The translations under genes and the position numbers were made by a program. Below are positions 1-7,396 of a stretch of 64,000 nucleotides of DNA, one piece after another. Within the stretch, counting starts at the first letter, position 1, and the number at the start of each line of letters is the position of its first letter. Under the pieces are notes generated by a model. That model did not search any database. It saw nothing but the letters and a program-made list of their open reading frames with translations, and had not been told where the DNA came from. The stretch is from Polyangiaceae bacterium (GTDB lineage Bacteria > Myxococcota_A > Polyangia > Polyangiales > Polyangiaceae): positions 62,001 to 126,000 of the forward strand of contig JAICQL010000002.1 in the NCBI GenBank assembly GCA_025937895.1. Reading direction: 5' to 3'.

Positions 1-141
1 CGCACGCAGGGCCACCTCTGCGCAGGCTCCTCGAGGCTATCAACCCCGTCCTTGCGCTCTAGCGCGTCGCGCGCTTTGGCCGTTCCCAGCGTCCATGGAA
101 GCACCGGGCAAGCCTCGTGCAGCCAGGGGCGTGAGCTGGGG

Positions 142-1077
142 ATGAACGGGGGGAACGACGCCTTGAGTATGACCATGGAGCCACTTGGCGAGCTCGAGCA
201 GGCGGAAGCCAGCACGGCGCAGGCGCGCGCCGCGGAGCTGGAGCTACGCCAGATGCGGCAGCTGGCCGCGATCGGCGAGCTTGCCGCGGGAGTGGCGCAC
301 GAGATCAACACACCGATGCAATACATCGGCGACAACCTCTGCTTCCTGGACGTTACGGTGAAGCGCCTGCTGGACCTGGCGGGCTCCTTCGAGCGGCTGG
401 TGCAGTGCTGCAAGAGCGGCGCTCCGAGCCTGGAGGAGCTGGAGCGCTGCGAGCAGGAGCTGAGCAAGGGCCGGCTCGGCTTCTTGCGCAAGCAGGCGCC
501 GCTGGCCATCGAACAGAGCACATCCGGGGTGGACCAGGTGCGCTCCATCGTGCAGGCCTTGAAGGAGTTTTCGCATCCGAGCGGGGATGAAGCAGTGCCG
601 GTGGACCTGAATCAGCTGGTGCGCAACGCCAGCACGGTCACGCGCAACGCCTGGCGCTACCAGGCCGAGCTGAGCCTGGAGCTGGCGGAAGAGCTGCCGC
701 TGGTGCTGGGCAACCCCCAGGCGCTGGGCCAGGTGCTGATCAACCTGATCGTGAACGCCGCAGACGCCATCGAGGCCAGCGCGGGCACGCGCCCCGAGGG
801 CGAGCTGGGCAAGATCGCGATCCGCAGCCGGGCGGAGCACGGCGTGGTGGAGCTGGAGGTGGCGGACAATGGCTCCGGCATCCCGGAGTCAATCCGCGAC
901 AAGGTAATGCAACCCTTCTTCACCACCAAGCGCATAGGCAAGGGCACCGGCCAGGGGCTGGCGCTGGCCCACTCCACCATCGTGGAACGGCACGCGGGCA
1001 AGTTCTTCTTCGAGAGCGAGGAGGGCAGAGGCACCAGCTTCTTCATACAGCTGCCACCGGGAGCAGAGCTCGAGTGA
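142..1077 (+). CDS. Soluble sensor histidine kinase
   Basis: Cytoplasmic two-component histidine kinase, expected to autophosphorylate and pass phosphate to the response regulators encoded directly after it. A coiled lead-in is followed by a HisKA H-box (GVAHEINTP, H53 from the start used here). The ATPase domain has its N box (NLIVNAADAI), G1 box (VADNGSGIP) and G2 region (GKGTGQGLAL). No membrane segment is visible. The ATG at 142 has a purine-rich AGCTGGGG just upstream. The frame also stays open through a TTG at 52 to the left window edge, so a longer protein beginning outside the window cannot be excluded, and an ATG at 169 is also possible. The stop overlaps the next gene by 4 bases. 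Confidence 0.85.
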   Translation: MNGGNDALSMTMEPLGELEQAEASTAQARAAELELRQMRQLAAIGELAAGVAHEINTPMQYIGDNLCFLDVTVKRLLDLAGSFERLVQCCKSGAPSLEELERCEQELSKGRLGFLRKQAPLAIEQSTSGVDQVRSIVQALKEFSHPSGDEAVPVDLNQLVRNASTVTRNAWRYQAELSLELAEELPLVLGNPQALGQVLINLIVNAADAIEASAGTRPEGELGKIAIRSRAEHGVVELEVADNGSGIPESIRDKVMQPFFTTKRIGKGTGQGLALAHSTIVERHAGKFFFESEEGRGTSFFIQLPPGAELE

Positions 1078-2288
1078 CGGCCGGCAAGAAGCGCATCCTG
1101 TTCGTCGACGACGAGCTCGGCGTGCTCCAGGGACTGGAGCGCATGCTGTTCGAGATGTCCGACGACTGGGACATGCATTTCGTGGATGGCGCCGAGCGGG
1201 CGCTGGCGGAGCTCAGCTCACGCCCCTTTGACGTGATCGTCTCCGACATGCGCATGCCGGGCATGGACGGCTCCACCCTGCTGGCGCACGTGCACGACGA
1301 GCACCCGAACGTGGTGCGCATCATCCTCACCGGCCACTCCGAGCTGGAGGCCACGCTGCGCGCCATGCCCGTCGCGCACAGCTTCCTCACCAAGCCGTGC
1401 AAGCCGGCCACGCTCGAGGAGGTGGTGCGCCGCAGCCTGGAGCTACAATCGCTGCTGCAGTCCGACAGCCTGCGCAACCTGGTGGGTGGCGTGGCAGGCC
1501 TGCCGGTGCGCCCCCAGGTGTACACGCAGCTGACCGAGGCCATCGCCGATCCGCTGATCGAGATGGGCGCCATCGCCCGCATCGTGAGCGCGGACGTGGC
1601 GCTCTCGGCCAAGGTGCTGCATCTGACGAACAGCGCCTTCTTCGGCGCCAAGCGCAAGTTCGTCAGCATCGAGCAGGCGGTCAGCTTCATCGGCATCCGC
1701 ATGCTGCGCAAGGTGGTGCTCGCGGCCGAGGTGTTCTCGGCGTTCAGCCCCAAGCAGTCGCTGGGCGGCCTCTCGCTGGATCAGGAGCAGCGCCACGGCC
1801 TGGTCTGCGCAGGGGTGGCGCGCAAGCTGGCGCCCGACCCGGAGACGGGTGAATACGCATTTCTGGCCGGCATGCTGCACGACGTGGGCAAGCTGGTGCT
1901 GGCCATGCGCGCGCCGCAGCTGACGCGCAAGCTCACGCGCCAGCGCGTGGTGGGGCAGAGCTTTCCGCCCGAGACCGAGGAGGAGATCACCGGCACCAGC
2001 CACGGACGGCTGGGCGCCTACTTGCTCGGCCTGTGGGGGCTGGAGCACCTCGTGGTGGAGGCGGTGGCCTTCCACCACCACCCGGGGGTGGTGAAGAGCA
2101 GCAAGTTCGACCTACCCAGCATCGTGCACGTGGCCGACGCCCTCGTTCATGCCATCGAGAACGAGCGCGCCGGGCGCAGCGCCGACGTCCTGGTGGATCG
2201 CGCCCACCTGGAGGCGCTGGGTATGCTCGACAAGCTGGACGACTGGCACAGCAGCGCGCGCGAGCTGTGGGAGCGGGAGCCCGGATGA
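1074..2288 (+). CDS. Response regulator with HDOD domain
   Basis: Receiver domain (residues 6-120, phospho-acceptor D58 in IVSDMRMPGMDG, KPCKP near the end) followed by an HDOD domain (about 135-330) containing the HD-like stretch AGMLHDVGKL. HDOD proteins are regulatory scaffolds in signalling; the family gives no specific reaction. The GTG start lies inside the stop of the kinase gene (GTGA overlap), so the kinase at 142 is its likely phosphodonor. The end overlaps the next response regulator by 4 bases (ATGA), giving a three-gene phosphorelay operon. The domain assignment is clear from motifs; the pathway controlled is unknown. Confidence 0.88.
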   Translation: MTAGKKRILFVDDELGVLQGLERMLFEMSDDWDMHFVDGAERALAELSSRPFDVIVSDMRMPGMDGSTLLAHVHDEHPNVVRIILTGHSELEATLRAMPVAHSFLTKPCKPATLEEVVRRSLELQSLLQSDSLRNLVGGVAGLPVRPQVYTQLTEAIADPLIEMGAIARIVSADVALSAKVLHLTNSAFFGAKRKFVSIEQAVSFIGIRMLRKVVLAAEVFSAFSPKQSLGGLSLDQEQRHGLVCAGVARKLAPDPETGEYAFLAGMLHDVGKLVLAMRAPQLTRKLTRQRVVGQSFPPETEEEITGTSHGRLGAYLLGLWGLEHLVVEAVAFHHHPGVVKSSKFDLPSIVHVADALVHAIENERAGRSADVLVDRAHLEALGMLDKLDDWHSSARELWEREPG

Positions 2289-3433
2289 GCGAGGCAACGA
2301 CGGCCAGGATCTTGTGCGTCGACGACGAGCCGCGCGTGCTCGACGGCATGCGGCGCACGCTCGGCATGGACTTCGACGTGGTGACGGCCGAGGGCGGCGC
2401 GCAGGCCCTGGCGCTCCTGATCCGCAAGGAGCGCTTCGCGCTGACCATCTCCGACATGCGCATGCCGGGCATGGACGGCGCGGCGTACCTGGAGCGCGCC
2501 TCGCAGCTGGCGCCCGAGATGATCCGCATCCTGCTCACCGGGCAGGCGGACATGACGGCGGCCACCCGCGCCATCAACTACGGCCGCATCTTCCGCTTCC
2601 TCACCAAGCCCTGCGAGCCCGACGCGCTGCGGCGGGCGGTGGAGGACGCGCTGGAGCAGCACCGGCTCGTCCAGGCCGAGCGAGAGCTGCTGCAAAAGAC
2701 GGTGTATGGCTGCGTGAAGGTGCTGACGGAGCTGCTCAGCCTGGTGAACCCGCTGGCCTTCGCGCGGGCCTGCCGGGTCAACCGCCTGGCGCAGCACGTG
2801 GGCAAGGAGCTGAACCTGGCTGACCTGTGGCAGCTGGATCTGGCCGTGATGCTGGCGCACCTGGGCTACGTGGGCATTGCGCCCGAGCTGCTGGAGCGGC
2901 ACTACGGCGGCGCGCCCGTGGACGCGACGGAGGCGCAGCTGCTGAACAGCGCGCCGCGCACGGCGCAGGGCCTGCTCGCCGGCATCCCGCGCCTGGAGAC
3001 GGTGCTGGAGATGATCGAGCGCCTGGCCAGCCCCGTGCCGCGGCTGGCGGACGTCGATCGCGCGCAGCGCGAGGGCCGCATGCTCTGGGCCACGCACATC
3101 ATCCTGGCGGCGGAGCGCGCCGATCAGCTGAGCCGCAAGCAGCCGCTGGCCAAGGTGGTGGCAGAGCAGCTGGGCAAAGAGGGCTTTGATCCGCGGGTGG
3201 TGGACAGCTTCCTGCGCGCAGAGTTCGAGAGCGCGCAGAACCGGGTGGAGGCCAAGCTGTTCGCGGCGAGGCTGGAGGTGGGCATGTTCCTGGTGCAGGA
3301 CGCGCGCTCGGCCGCCGGCGTGCTGGTGGCGCGCGGCGGCACCGAGGTCACGGCCACCGTGCTCACCCTGCTGCGGCGCATGGCCGAGCGCAACAACCTG
3401 GTCGAGCCGCTGACCGTCAGCGTCAAGGCGTGA
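2285..3433 (+). CDS. Response regulator with degenerate HD-GYP-like output domain
   Basis: A 382-residue protein. The N-terminal receiver has acidic pair DDE at 13-15, phospho-site D57 (ISDMRMPGMDG) and conserved TKPCEP. The C-terminal helical region resembles the HD domain of RpfG-type response regulators. Where active enzymes carry HDIGKIGIP this one reads AHLGYVGIAPE, so the metal-binding Asp is gone and cyclic-di-GMP hydrolysis is unlikely. The ATG start is set by the ATGA overlap with the HDOD regulator. Its 3' end overlaps the convergent GNAT gene by 11 bases. It is probably a non-catalytic signalling output; that role is inferred. Confidence 0.82.
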   Translation: MSEATTARILCVDDEPRVLDGMRRTLGMDFDVVTAEGGAQALALLIRKERFALTISDMRMPGMDGAAYLERASQLAPEMIRILLTGQADMTAATRAINYGRIFRFLTKPCEPDALRRAVEDALEQHRLVQAERELLQKTVYGCVKVLTELLSLVNPLAFARACRVNRLAQHVGKELNLADLWQLDLAVMLAHLGYVGIAPELLERHYGGAPVDATEAQLLNSAPRTAQGLLAGIPRLETVLEMIERLASPVPRLADVDRAQREGRMLWATHIILAAERADQLSRKQPLAKVVAEQLGKEGFDPRVVDSFLRAEFESAQNRVEAKLFAARLEVGMFLVQDARSAAGVLVARGGTEVTATVLTLLRRMAERNNLVEPLTVSVKA

Positions 3434-3938
3434 GCGCACGCAGCAGCGTCCAGGACGTGCCCGCTTCGCCCACCTTGACGAAGCCCTGCGCCTCGTACAG
3501 CCGGCGCGCGGGGTTGTCGGGCGCGACGCTCAGGCTCAGCGCCGGATAGCCGTGCGCCGCGGCCAGCTCGAGGGCGCCGCGCAGCAGTGCCTTGCCGATA
3601 CCCTGACGGCGAAAGGCGGGCGCCACCCCCAGGCCGAGCTCGGGCGTGCGCTCATCGACGAAGCCGTAGGAGTGTTGCTCGGCGCTCCAGAGCCGGAACC
3701 AGATGGCTCCTGCGCCGAGCCCCGCACGCTCGGCGATCAAGGCGTGGTCCCCTGCCCGCCCCCAGCCGGCCAGGAGTAGCGCGAACTCCGGACGGCGCCG
3801 CAGCTCGGCCAGGGTAGGCCGAGCGCTGACATTCCACAGGAACGCCTCGGCCAGCATCTGCTCCAGCAACGGCAGGTCGAGCGCCGTGCCCACACGCAGG
3901 GGGTGAGCGGGCGCTGCCTGGACGAGGTCGGGGGTCAT
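3423..3938 (-). CDS. GNAT family N-acetyltransferase
   Basis: 171-residue GNAT-fold acyltransferase. The acetyl-CoA binding motif A is clear (LGVAPAFRRQGIGKALL, i.e. the R/Q-x-x-G-x-G/A signature), followed by the motif B strand and the typical NPARRLYEAQGF tail. The substrate cannot be told from sequence. The ATG at 3938 gives MTPDLVQ and a normal family length; an in-frame ATG 36 bases further up would add residues with no family resemblance. The gene is convergent with the response regulator at 2285-3433. Confidence 0.85.
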   Translation of the reverse strand: MTPDLVQAAPAHPLRVGTALDLPLLEQMLAEAFLWNVSARPTLAELRRRPEFALLLAGWGRAGDHALIAERAGLGAGAIWFRLWSAEQHSYGFVDERTPELGLGVAPAFRRQGIGKALLRGALELAAAHGYPALSLSVAPDNPARRLYEAQGFVKVGEAGTSWTLLRALTP

Positions 3939-4068
3939 GCCGGTGATGGTAGCCGAGCACAGGATCCCGCCCAAGCTTTGCCTCTTTGAGCCGTTCTCAG
4001 GCGGAAGCCCGGGGGCGCGGAAGCGGCCGGGGCAGCACGTGCGACAGGGCAGCAGCGGGGATCATCAC

Positions 4069-4920
4069 ATGGCAGCGCGCAACGAATCGAACGCTCCCGA
4101 GTCCGGGGAGTCGCTGGCGGAGCAGGCCGAAGAGGAGGGCAGCGGGCTGCCGGCGGAGCTGGAGCTGCAGCGGGAGGAGATGATCAAGCTGTACCGCGAG
4201 CTCTCCGCCAAGAACGAGTCGGAGCGCGAGGTGGAGCCGCGCGGCAAGGGCGCCTGGCGCGAGAACCTGCTGGTGCTGGGCACGGTGCTGGTGCCGCTCC
4301 TGGTGTGCGGGCTGAGCACCATCGTGACGTTGCGGCAGCTGCACCTTCAGAACGAGCAGGCCGAACGCAGCGCGCTGCACCTGGAGAGCACCAACCAGCG
4401 CCAGGCGGAGCTGCAGAAGGCCACTGTGAGCGTGAGCCAGGCCAACATGGTGCAGGGCTTTCTGGACGCGCTGACCAGCGAGGATCCGCGCAAGCGCAAG
4501 CTGGCCGTGCAGGCGGTGCTGGTGGCGTTGCCGCAGCTCGGCGCGGAGCTGGCCAAGATCGTCGAGCAGACGGATCCGGACACCTCCGTGCGCACTGCCG
4601 CCACCGACTCGGTGACGGCGCACGTGGCCGGGCTGGTCGCGCAGCTCGCGTCCGAGGACGAGGCGGCGCGCAGCCGGGCGGCGCAGTCACTGCACGCGAG
4701 CTTCCGGAGTGATCCGCGCGTGGTGGCTGCGGTCAAGACGCACCTGAGCAAACACGAGGACGAGAGCGCCGCGTACCACGCGCTGGCACTACTCAACTCG
4801 CTGGATCACGCGATGCTGCGCGCCCAGGGCGGCGAGCTGGGCGAGATCGCGAGCCGGGCCGAGCGCGCGGGTCCGCGGGCGGCGGAGCAGGTGCGCCTGC
4901 TGCGCAGCCACCTGAAGTGA
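4069..4920 (+). CDS. Membrane-anchored HEAT-like repeat protein
   Basis: 283 residues. The acidic, polar N-terminus (1-60) is followed by one strong transmembrane segment (about 65-89), a charged coiled region (90-125) and a helical C-terminal domain (about 130-280). That domain has repeated patterns such as DPRKRKLAVQAVLVALPQL and DEAARSRAAQSLHASF, which fit degenerate HEAT repeats. It is probably an inner-membrane scaffold with a protein-binding domain. No enzyme motif is seen. The ATG at 4069 was chosen because upstream in-frame sequence is low in coding character and overlaps the divergent GNAT start region. I do not recognise an orthologue. Confidence 0.72.
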   Translation: MAARNESNAPESGESLAEQAEEEGSGLPAELELQREEMIKLYRELSAKNESEREVEPRGKGAWRENLLVLGTVLVPLLVCGLSTIVTLRQLHLQNEQAERSALHLESTNQRQAELQKATVSVSQANMVQGFLDALTSEDPRKRKLAVQAVLVALPQLGAELAKIVEQTDPDTSVRTAATDSVTAHVAGLVAQLASEDEAARSRAAQSLHASFRSDPRVVAAVKTHLSKHEDESAAYHALALLNSLDHAMLRAQGGELGEIASRAERAGPRAAEQVRLLRSHLK

Positions 4921-4942
4921 ACAGCCGAAGGTGAGAGCCGGG

Positions 4943-5134
4943 CTAGCGTAGCCAGCGGCGCACCAGCAGCATCGCCGTCTCCAGCGCGCGCGGATCCGCC
5001 TCTGCCAGCCAGCGCTGCGCCGGCTCGGCGAGCGGCTCCCGAGCGAGCAGCGCGCGTGCCTCGCCGACGGTCTGCGCCTGTTGCAGCACGCGCAGCAACG
5101 CCGCCTGCAGGGCTGCCAGCTCTCCCTCATCCAT
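4943..5134 (-). CDS. Small helical protein, third gene of the MNIO unit
   Basis: 63 residues, predicted all-helical, with three amphipathic stretches (LAALQAALLRVLQQ, QTVGEARALLA, PRALETAMLLVRRWL). The start overlaps the 3' end of the MNIO gene by 8 bases, so it is almost certainly co-translated with it. MNIO enzymes generally need a partner protein (MbnC, TglI or DUF2063/BufC types) that brings the precursor peptide. This protein occupies that position but is far shorter than those partners (about 200-280 residues) and shows no certain homology to them. It could be a minimal partner, a truncated one, or unrelated. The gene is short, so confidence rests on context. Confidence 0.6.
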   Translation of the reverse strand: MDEGELAALQAALLRVLQQAQTVGEARALLAREPLAEPAQRWLAEADPRALETAMLLVRRWLR

Positions 5135-6035
5135 GGCTGGATCCGTGGCCCGGGCCCTGACTTTCGTGCGCCGCCACCAGCGCGTGCACCCGGCGGTACT
5201 GTGCGCGGTAGCGCTCCACCTCGTCCGCTGAGGTCAGGGTGCCGCCCAGCCGCTCCACGAACACTGCCTCGAGCCGTGGGCAGTGAGGCAAGGCAAAGGC
5301 CAGGAGCGCAAACAGCGGCTCGGGGATGTCGCCGTCGTGGGTGTCGCGCCGGAAGGGGCGCGGGCCCGCCGCGGTGGTGACGGTGGACCAGCTGCCGCCG
5401 GAGACGTGGAGCTCGCGCACCCGCCCGAGCGGCATGGCCAGCACCAGCTGCTCGGCAGGGATGTCGAAGTTCTGAGCCTGGCAGTACAGGTTGTGCAGAT
5501 CGAGCAGCAAGAAGCCGTCGCCCGGCGCGAGCAGCTGCTCCAGAAACTCGCCGTGCACCCAGACGTCGTCACAGCTCATGGCCAAGGCCAGGTTCTCCAG
5601 CCCCACCGGCAGCCCGCCCGCTGCCTGTTGCAGCGCGCGCAGCCGCTGCTGCCCTATCCGCACCGCGCCCGGGACGAACGGCACGGGCAGCGGCGCGCCC
5701 TGGCTCAGGCCCGGCACGGTGCTGAAGCCGAAGTGCTCGCTCACGTGCACGTAGCGCCGGCGCTGCACGGCCCTGGACAGCTGCTCCAGCCAGCGCGCCT
5801 GACGCGGCTCGAACTGCGCGGAGAGCGGTGAATAGTGCACGCCGTGGCCGTACAGGGCGCCCTCCGCCGCGTAGTGATCGAGCAACGGCTCGACCCAGGG
5901 CGGCAGGGTGGCCTCGAACTCGAGGTCCAGAGTCCACTCCAGCGCCTCCACCAGGCCGGCGGCAAACAGCGGCAGCTGCGCGTCCCGCAGATCTTCCTCG
6001 GGCAAGAGCGATAGACCGACCCGGGGACGCGGCAT
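5127..6035 (-). CDS. DUF692 / MNIO family multinuclear iron oxidase
   Basis: 302-residue TIM-barrel protein of the DUF692 (MNIO) family, which includes MbnB, TglH and BufB. These use two or three iron ions and oxygen to modify residues, often Cys, in ribosomal peptides. Likely metal ligands are in place: H67 (HGVHYSPL), E100-H101 (VSEHFGF), E147-N148 (GLENLA), D179 with N182 (LLLDLHNLY), H210 (RELHVSG), D231 and H233 (RDTHDGDIP). The gene starts 2 bases after the stop of a secreted peptide gene ending in CPACGMG and overlaps a 63-residue gene downstream. It should act in the cytoplasm on the peptide before export. The family is certain; substrate and chemistry are inferred. Confidence 0.9.
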   Translation of the reverse strand: MPRPRVGLSLLPEEDLRDAQLPLFAAGLVEALEWTLDLEFEATLPPWVEPLLDHYAAEGALYGHGVHYSPLSAQFEPRQARWLEQLSRAVQRRRYVHVSEHFGFSTVPGLSQGAPLPVPFVPGAVRIGQQRLRALQQAAGGLPVGLENLALAMSCDDVWVHGEFLEQLLAPGDGFLLLDLHNLYCQAQNFDIPAEQLVLAMPLGRVRELHVSGGSWSTVTTAAGPRPFRRDTHDGDIPEPLFALLAFALPHCPRLEAVFVERLGGTLTSADEVERYRAQYRRVHALVAAHESQGPGHGSSHG

Positions 6036-6037
6036 GT

Positions 6038-6301
6038 TCAGCCCATCCCGCAGGCAGGACAGGGATCGGGCTGCGGCTGGGGTCTGGGCTCTGGCTGGGG
6101 CTTCGGCTCGGGCTTGGGCTTGGGCTTGGGCTTCTTCCCAGGCTCGGCGGGGCGGGGCGCAGGCTTTGTGCCGGGGGCTGGTTCGGCGCCGCTCTGCAGG
6201 CGCAGCTCGGCAGACACGCGAAGCTCGGCCGCCGGCACCGCACCGGCGAGGAGCGGCGCGGAAGGGGTCAACAGGGCGAGGAGAGTGAGTGGCAAGTGCA
6301 T
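6038..6301 (-). CDS. Putative MNIO-modified secreted peptide with X-Pro stalk and CPACGMG tail
   Basis: 87 residues. Residues 1-24 look like a Sec signal peptide (hydrophobic LTLLALLTPSAPLLAGAVPA, cleavage near AVPA). Residues 25-55 form a short linker. Residues 57-80 are twelve consecutive X-Pro dipeptides (X = K, E, Q, R, D). The protein ends CPACGMG with its only two cysteines at C81 and C84. Its stop is 2 bases from the start of the DUF692/MNIO gene, so it is the obvious precursor candidate; bufferin precursors likewise carry signal peptides. It does not show the multi-Cys BufA1 (DUF2282) pattern. GGGGGA about 8 bases upstream supports the start. A metal-binding or redox CxxC on a stiff periplasmic stalk is inferred. 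Confidence 0.75.
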   Translation of the reverse strand: MHLPLTLLALLTPSAPLLAGAVPAAELRVSAELRLQSGAEPAPGTKPAPRPAEPGKKPKPKPKPEPKPQPEPRPQPQPDPCPACGMG

Positions 6302-6430
6302 GGCTTCATTCCCCCAACGCGAACGCCTGCTGAGTGCTTACACGCCCGGGCACCGCACCTCATTCCCCCGGGCTTTTCTTTCCGCCGGCTGCCTCGCGGC
6401 CCCGGCCTGACGGTGAACGCGCGGCCCGGA

Positions 6431-7396
6431 TCAGGGCGACGCGGGGACGCCGCTTCCGACCAACTCCCCCACGATCGTGCGCGCCACGTCTGCATGGACC
6501 GCCTCGAGCACGCTCAGCTCACTCTCCCCGTCGCTCAGGTACACCGCCAGGAGCACGGGTGCGCGGCCCGGCGGAAACGCGATGGCGACGTCGTTACACG
6601 CGCCGCGCTGGCCGGTACCCGTCTTGTCGCCGGCATTCCAGGCAGTGGGCAGGCCTGCTCGCAGGCGCGCCATACCGGTGCGGGACGCGCGCAGCCAGCC
6701 GAGCAGCGTCTCGCGGCTGGCGGCGGAGAGCGCGCTGCCTCCGGCTGCGTCAGTGCACAACAGGCGTTGCATCAGCGCCGTCATGGCGCGCGGAGTGGTG
6801 GTGTCCCGCTCGTCTCCCGGCGCGTTCTCGTTCAGCGCGCCCTCGTAGCGATCCAGGCGCGTGACCTCATCACCGAGCGAGCGGCAGAACTGGGTCAGCG
6901 CCCCTGGACCGCCCAGCTTGACGAGCAACAGGTTGGCGGCGGTGTTGTCGCTCACCTCCACCGCGGCCTGCGCCAGGGTGCGGATGCTGAGCGAGCCCTC
7001 GCCCACGTGCTCGCGGCACACGGGCGCGTGCTCCAGCAGGTCCGCCGCGCCAAAAGCCAGGCGGGTGTCCAGCGCGAGCTCCCCCCGCTCCACTCGCGAG
7101 AGCACCAGCGCCGCGAGCAGCCACTTGAAGGTGGAGCACAGCGCAAAGCGCTCGTCCGCGCGCTGCGCCCACTCGCGCCCGCTGCCCGTGTCGAGCACGC
7201 ACACGCCGAGCCGACCGCCCGCGCGCTGCTCCAGCGCGCGAAAGGAGCTGGGGGGCGCTGCCGCGCTGCCGGGCACCGCCGCAGGGGCAGCCGTAGAGCG
7301 CGCCGCGCAGCCGCCGGCCAGTGCGCCCGCGAGGGCCAGCAAAAATTCCCGCCGCCCCGCCGCGAAGGCTCTGGGGATGAGCTCGCCTTTCATCAT
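6431..7396 (-). CDS. bla: Class A beta-lactamase, lipoprotein with Tat-like signal
   Basis: 321-residue serine beta-lactamase that hydrolyses beta-lactam antibiotics outside the cytoplasm. All class A motifs are present: S88-T-F-K91 (Ambler S70-x-x-K73), S149-D-N (SDN130), E185-x-x-L-N189 (E166, N170) followed by PGDERDTTTP, and K258-T-G (KTG234). The N-terminus has GRREFLLALAGALAGGC, combining a twin-arginine-like pair (R15-R16) with a lipobox whose Cys is C30. A folded, membrane-anchored enzyme is therefore likely. The ATG at 7396 overlaps the stop of the DUF4279 gene (ATGA). Longer in-frame readings upstream are antisense artefacts. The substrate spectrum cannot be read from sequence. Confidence 0.93.
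   Translation of the reverse strand: MMKGELIPRAFAAGRREFLLALAGALAGGCAARSTAAPAAVPGSAAAPPSSFRALEQRAGGRLGVCVLDTGSGREWAQRADERFALCSTFKWLLAALVLSRVERGELALDTRLAFGAADLLEHAPVCREHVGEGSLSIRTLAQAAVEVSDNTAANLLLVKLGGPGALTQFCRSLGDEVTRLDRYEGALNENAPGDERDTTTPRAMTALMQRLLCTDAAGGSALSAASRETLLGWLRASRTGMARLRAGLPTAWNAGDKTGTGQRGACNDVAIAFPPGRAPVLLAVYLSDGESELSVLEAVHADVARTIVGELVGSGVPASP

Noticed and set aside
2147..3439. 430-codon minus-strand open frame across the response regulators
   Set aside because: His/Leu/Arg-rich antisense shadow; the plus strand has unmistakable receiver motifs.
6268..6360. Possible Cys-rich 31-residue peptide on the minus strand overlapping the start of the CPACGMG peptide in another frame
   Set aside because: It has four or more Cys, but its GGGGGA lies directly against the ATG, too close for a ribosome site, and the in-frame signal peptide of the 87-residue gene explains the region better.
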